NCBI GenBank assembly: GCA_013002105.1
Contig: JABDKS010000920.1
Span: forward strand, 1 to 18,503
Origin: Pirellulaceae bacterium
GTDB lineage: Bacteria; Planctomycetota; Planctomycetia; Pirellulales; Pirellulaceae
Direction: 5' to 3'
Length of the DNA stretch: 18,503 bases
Shown: positions 15,666 through 18,503 of the stretch, one piece after another
Position numbering within the stretch: position 1 is the first letter of the stretch
Layout of the letters: every line of letters starts with the position of its first letter
Program-made: the position numbers and the translations under genes
Notes under the pieces: generated by a model
The model's input: only the letters and a program-made list of their open reading frames with translations
Databases searched by the model: none
Told to the model about the DNA's origin: nothing

Positions 15666-16607
15666 GTGAGCGTTTCGCGCAACGAACATACGATCGCTGA
15701 GAGTTGTCAGGTAAGTGGCCGCGGCTACTGGACCGGTCAGCATGTCCGCGTCGTCATTTCACCGGCACCAGTGGGTACCGGTGTCCAGCTGGTCCGTGTT
15801 GATCTTCCCGATCAACCCACCTGTATCGCTTCGACGTCCAATCGTCGTGACACGCAGCTGCGTACGATCGTCCAAAACGGGCATGCTCGTTTTGAAATGG
15901 TCGAACACTTGATGGCAGCTTTGTACGCGATGGAAATCGATAACTGCCGCGTCGAAATCGACGGTGAGGAGTTTCCGGGACTCGACGGCAGCAGCCATGC
16001 CTATGTGAATGCCCTCCAGCATGCCGGACTGATCGTGCAAGCGAGCGTGCGTCGACGCTTGGTCATCGACCGCCCCATTCGAGTTGAACGAGGCAATCGA
16101 TGGATTCAAGCAACGCCACTGTCACCGACAAAGAAATCAGGAACGCACTTTGAATACCGGTTGAGGTTCAATACCGACACTCCGATCGCGGCCCAAACCT
16201 TTTCCTTCACCTGCACCCCGTCTTGTTTTGCACGCGAAGTATCTCGGGCGAGAACTTTTGTAACGAAATCGCAAGCCGAATCGTTACGTGCTCAAGGCGT
16301 TGCACAACATGTGACCAATCAGGAACTGCTCGTTTTTGATGAACATGGCCCCGTCGACAATAAACTGCGCTACCAAGACGAGTGCGCGCGACACAAGACG
16401 CTGGATCTGATTGGCGATCTGTCGCTGACCGGACTGGACATCATTGGATCGATCACTTCCTACCGTGGCGGACACAGTCTGAACGGATTGCTGGCACAGC
16501 GACTCGTCGAATTGGCTGCCCTGCAGGGAATGATGGGTCCAGAATCACAAAGCCACACGAACCAGGCATCGTCCTGTCCTTTCGAATCGGATCGGGACGC
16601 AGCCTGA
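15666..16607 (+). CDS. lpxC: UDP-3-O-acyl-N-acetylglucosamine deacetylase LpxC
   Basis: LpxC is a zinc amidase that removes the acetyl group from UDP-3-O-acyl-GlcNAc, the first committed step of lipid A synthesis, in the cytoplasm. The GTG at 15666 has GGGAGG with ideal 7-base spacing after GGAGG and gives 313 residues, close to the 305 of E. coli; a GTG at 15642 with its own GGAGG is a credible alternative. Motifs, numbered from 15666: EMVEHLMAALYA with E80 and the zinc ligand H81, FPGLDGSSH (103-111), HKTLDLIGDLSLTG with zinc ligands H243 and D247, and YRGGHSLN with the catalytic histidine H270. The set is complete, so the enzyme should be active. It is followed by lpxA after 60 bases. The frame open upstream of 15642 has no supporting features. 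Confidence 0.95.
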   Translation: MSVSRNEHTIAESCQVSGRGYWTGQHVRVVISPAPVGTGVQLVRVDLPDQPTCIASTSNRRDTQLRTIVQNGHARFEMVEHLMAALYAMEIDNCRVEIDGEEFPGLDGSSHAYVNALQHAGLIVQASVRRRLVIDRPIRVERGNRWIQATPLSPTKKSGTHFEYRLRFNTDTPIAAQTFSFTCTPSCFAREVSRARTFVTKSQAESLRAQGVAQHVTNQELLVFDEHGPVDNKLRYQDECARHKTLDLIGDLSLTGLDIIGSITSYRGGHSLNGLLAQRLVELAALQGMMGPESQSHTNQASSCPFESDRDAA

Positions 16608-16667
16608 TACGGGCAACTCGGTTTACAGTTTTTAACGCCAACTAGTTTAGAGATAGCCGGAGCCACC

Positions 16668-17480
16668 ATGAGTGTTACCATCGCTCAGACAGCGGTTGTT
16701 GACCCACGAGCCAAACTCGGCAACAACGTTCGCATCGGTCACTTCTGTGTGATTGGACCGGACGCCTCCATCGGCGACGGCACGATGATCGAAGACCACG
16801 TGATCATTTCGGGTATCTCTGTCATCGGTGAGAATAACCATATCTTTCCAGGCAGCGTTATCGGCGCGCATCCACAAGATACAAGTTATCGGGACACTCC
16901 GACGGCCGTCCACATTGGTGATGGAAACGTCTTCCGCGAACATTGCACGGTCAATCGAGCCACCGAAAAAGAAGACGGCATCACGCTCGTTGGCAACGAC
17001 AACTACTTCATGGCCGGAACCCACATCGCGCACGACTGCAAAGTCGGCGATCGAATTGTGATTGCCAACAACGGCATGCTGGGCGGCCACGTCCGTGTGG
17101 GCAACGACGTCACGCTGGCCGGCGGAGTCGGCGTGTCGCATTTCGCCAGTATCGGACAATTATCGTTTGTCAGTGCCATGAGCCGTGTGCTTCACGATGT
17201 GCCACCGTTCATGATCGTTGATGGGCAACCGACCAAGCCCCGTGCGGTCAATACAATCGGCCTGAAACGACACGACTATTCCAGCGAGGACGTTCGCGTG
17301 TTGGTCGAAGCATTCAAGTTACTGTATCGATCGCGGGTCGGTGTCGAAATCGCCCGTGACAAAATGTTTTCCGCCGGCCCCATTCGCCCTGTCCTGAACC
17401 ATCTTTTCGATTGTCTGGAACATTCAAGTGGCGGAAGACACGGCCGTGGTCAAGATCGCAGAGAGAAAAAAGCCGCATGA
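16668..17480 (+). CDS. lpxA: LpxA-type acyl-ACP--UDP-(amino)sugar acyltransferase
   Basis: This is a left-handed beta-helix trimer (hexapeptide repeats, residues 1 to about 185) with a C-terminal helical domain, putting the 3-acyl chain on the UDP-GlcNAc-type acceptor as the first lipid A step. GTHIAHDCKVG contains H119 and the catalytic H122 (E. coli H122/H125). ANNGMLGGHV gives H141 (E. coli H144), and GLKR gives R201 (E. coli R204). By eye-alignment, E. coli K76 corresponds to S73, H160/Q161 to S157/H158, and the acyl-ruler glycine G173 to A170. These are notable departures. A basic tail (RHGRGQDRREKKAA) extends beyond the normal end. GCCGGAGCC gives a good ribosome site. The stop overlaps the next gene by ATGA, implying coupled translation. 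LpxA family is firm; exact acceptor is less so. Confidence 0.92.
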   Translation: MSVTIAQTAVVDPRAKLGNNVRIGHFCVIGPDASIGDGTMIEDHVIISGISVIGENNHIFPGSVIGAHPQDTSYRDTPTAVHIGDGNVFREHCTVNRATEKEDGITLVGNDNYFMAGTHIAHDCKVGDRIVIANNGMLGGHVRVGNDVTLAGGVGVSHFASIGQLSFVSAMSRVLHDVPPFMIVDGQPTKPRAVNTIGLKRHDYSSEDVRVLVEAFKLLYRSRVGVEIARDKMFSAGPIRPVLNHLFDCLEHSSGGRHGRGQDRREKKAA

Positions 17481-18503
17481 GTGATTTACGAATTGCCGTT
17501 ATCGGCGCCGGGCATCTGGGACGCATTCACGCAAAATTGCTGGGACAAGTGGACGGAGCCCAGTTGGTTGCGATTAGTGACCCCTTTGACGCGGCACGAG
17601 AGAACGCCGCCAAGCTCTTCTCGGTCCCAACTTTCGCGGATTATCACGATCTGATCGACCAGGTCGACGCCGCTGTGATCGCAGCTCCCACGGACGCCCA
17701 CTTCGAAATCGCCAAGACCTTTTTGAAAGCCGGCAAACATCTGCTGGTCGAAAAGCCGCTCACGTCCAACGGTGAACAAGCCAATCAATTGGCAATGCTG
17801 GCCGCGGCCCGACGGTTGACATTGCAAGTCGGTCACGTCGAACGATTCAACCCCGCCTTTACCGCTCTGGGTGATATCGCCGTCGATGTCAAATACGTCG
17901 AAGCCGTTCGAGCGTCACGGTTCCCCGGTCGCTGTCTTGACGTCGGTGTCGTGATGGATTTGATGATCCATGATATCGACTTGGTGCTATCAATGACCGA
18001 TGCCCCGATTCGTTCTGTTGCGGCAAGCGGCATCGCCGTCGTCAGCGATCACGAAGACATCGCCGAGGCGCGAATTGAGTTCACCGACGGACTAGTCGCA
18101 AACTTGAAGGCGTCACGCGTCAGCCCACAACCTGCACGTCAAATGCAGATTTATGGCAGCGGCGGGTTTGCCGATATCGATTTCGGGACACCGGCACTGT
18201 CGACCATCGAACCTTGCCAGAGCTTGGCGGATCGGTCATTCGACTTGTCACAGGAAACCGATAATCCACTTCAGTATGCCGACCAGTTGTTTGGTCAACG
18301 TCTCCGCTGCCAAACGCAAGAGTTGAAGCCCCGAAACGCGATTTTGGACGAACTGCATGACCTCGTCATCAGCGTTCAAACAGGTAGTTCCCCGACCGTT
18401 GACGGTGCATCCGCCGCACGGGCTGTGATCGTTGCCGATCAAGTGATCCAGGCGATCGCAAATCGACAGTGGTACGCCGATGCCCGGTCTTCCGAAGTAG
18501 GTG
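17477..18503 (+). CDS. Gfo/Idh/MocA-family NAD(P)-dependent oxidoreductase (cut by window edge)
   Basis: 342 codons are visible and the reading frame is open at the right edge. The Rossmann motif IAVIGAGHLGRIHA lies at residues 6-19, the family VEKP with the catalytic lysine K93 is at 91-94, and DLMIHDIDL at 161-169 supplies the conserved D/H pair (H165). VGHVERFNPAF (118-128) is typical of members that sit beside lipid A genes. The ATG overlaps the lpxA stop by ATGA, so the enzyme is translationally coupled to LpxA. It probably oxidises a sugar ring hydroxyl of a UDP-sugar; a GnnA-like 3-dehydrogenase for UDP-GlcNAc is the leading specific possibility, as an inference from context. Little seems to be missing, as most relatives are 330-380 residues. 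Confidence 0.9.
   Translation, partial: MSDLRIAVIGAGHLGRIHAKLLGQVDGAQLVAISDPFDAARENAAKLFSVPTFADYHDLIDQVDAAVIAAPTDAHFEIAKTFLKAGKHLLVEKPLTSNGEQANQLAMLAAARRLTLQVGHVERFNPAFTALGDIAVDVKYVEAVRASRFPGRCLDVGVVMDLMIHDIDLVLSMTDAPIRSVAASGIAVVSDHEDIAEARIEFTDGLVANLKASRVSPQPARQMQIYGSGGFADIDFGTPALSTIEPCQSLADRSFDLSQETDNPLQYADQLFGQRLRCQTQELKPRNAILDELHDLVISVQTGSSPTVDGASAARAVIVADQVIQAIANRQWYADARSSEVG

Noticed and set aside
15246..15743. A 165-codon minus-strand frame across ompH and the lpxC leader
   Set aside because: It is antisense to the conserved OmpH C-terminus and the start of LpxC and shows no motif.
16647..17159. A 170-codon minus-strand frame over lpxA
   Set aside because: It reads Asp/Val/His-rich because it is the mirror of the hexapeptide repeats of LpxA; this is a compositional shadow.

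Overview
The window looks like the chromosome of a planctomycete, most likely a Pirellulaceae (Rhodopirellula-like) member. The grounds are a giant Hanks-type Ser/Thr kinase fused to a beta-propeller and helical repeats, SecD and SecF fused in one chain with an extra N-terminal membrane segment, lipid A genes (lpxC, lpxA) beside an OmpH/Skp chaperone in a Gram-negative-type envelope cluster, frequent CGATCG-type words, moderate GC content and weak Shine-Dalgarno usage with several GTG/TTG starts. The family calls come from motifs read directly in the translations; the taxon is an inference.

Layout. 1-270: edge region and leader of csrA, with no secure gene. 271-504 (+): csrA, the post-transcriptional regulator. 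628-1344 (-): surE nucleotidase, convergent with csrA. 1345-1515: divergent intergenic region holding a REP-like inverted repeat. 1516-2475 (+): PfkB-family sugar/nucleoside kinase. 2503-6618 (-): very large Ser/Thr kinase with a membrane anchor, beta-propeller and TPR-like tail. 6782-7876 (-): DegT/DnrJ/EryC1-type PLP aminotransferase. 7877-8253: divergent regulatory region with a good sigma70-like promoter and two hairpins ahead of yajC. From there to the end everything is on the + strand: yajC (8254-8685), secDF fusion (8814-12146), a repeat-rich spacer, an exported M28 metallopeptidase with a C-terminal PDZ domain (12538-14604), ompH/skp (14889-15497), lpxC (15666-16607), lpxA (16668-17480) and a Gfo/Idh/MocA oxidoreductase (17477 to the edge, incomplete).

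How the genes fit together. The right half is an envelope-biogenesis block: YajC-SecDF drives late steps of Sec export, the Skp-like chaperone escorts outer-membrane proteins, and LpxC/LpxA perform early lipid A steps. The oxidoreductase overlaps lpxA by ATGA, so it is almost certainly translationally coupled and probably acts on a UDP-sugar in the same pathway. LpxA has lost the equivalents of E. coli K76 and H160. Together with the coupled Gfo/Idh gene, and an aminotransferase 9 kb away, this raises the possibility of a GnnA/GnnB-like route to a 3-amino sugar acceptor and amide-linked lipid A. That is the most interesting biological hypothesis in the window.

No tRNA, rRNA, CRISPR array, transposase or prophage gene was recognised. 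The main unexplained non-coding structures are the REP-like palindrome at 1371-1452, a 27-bp inverted repeat enclosing short tandem repeats at 12238-12375, and hairpins before yajC, ompH and lpxC.
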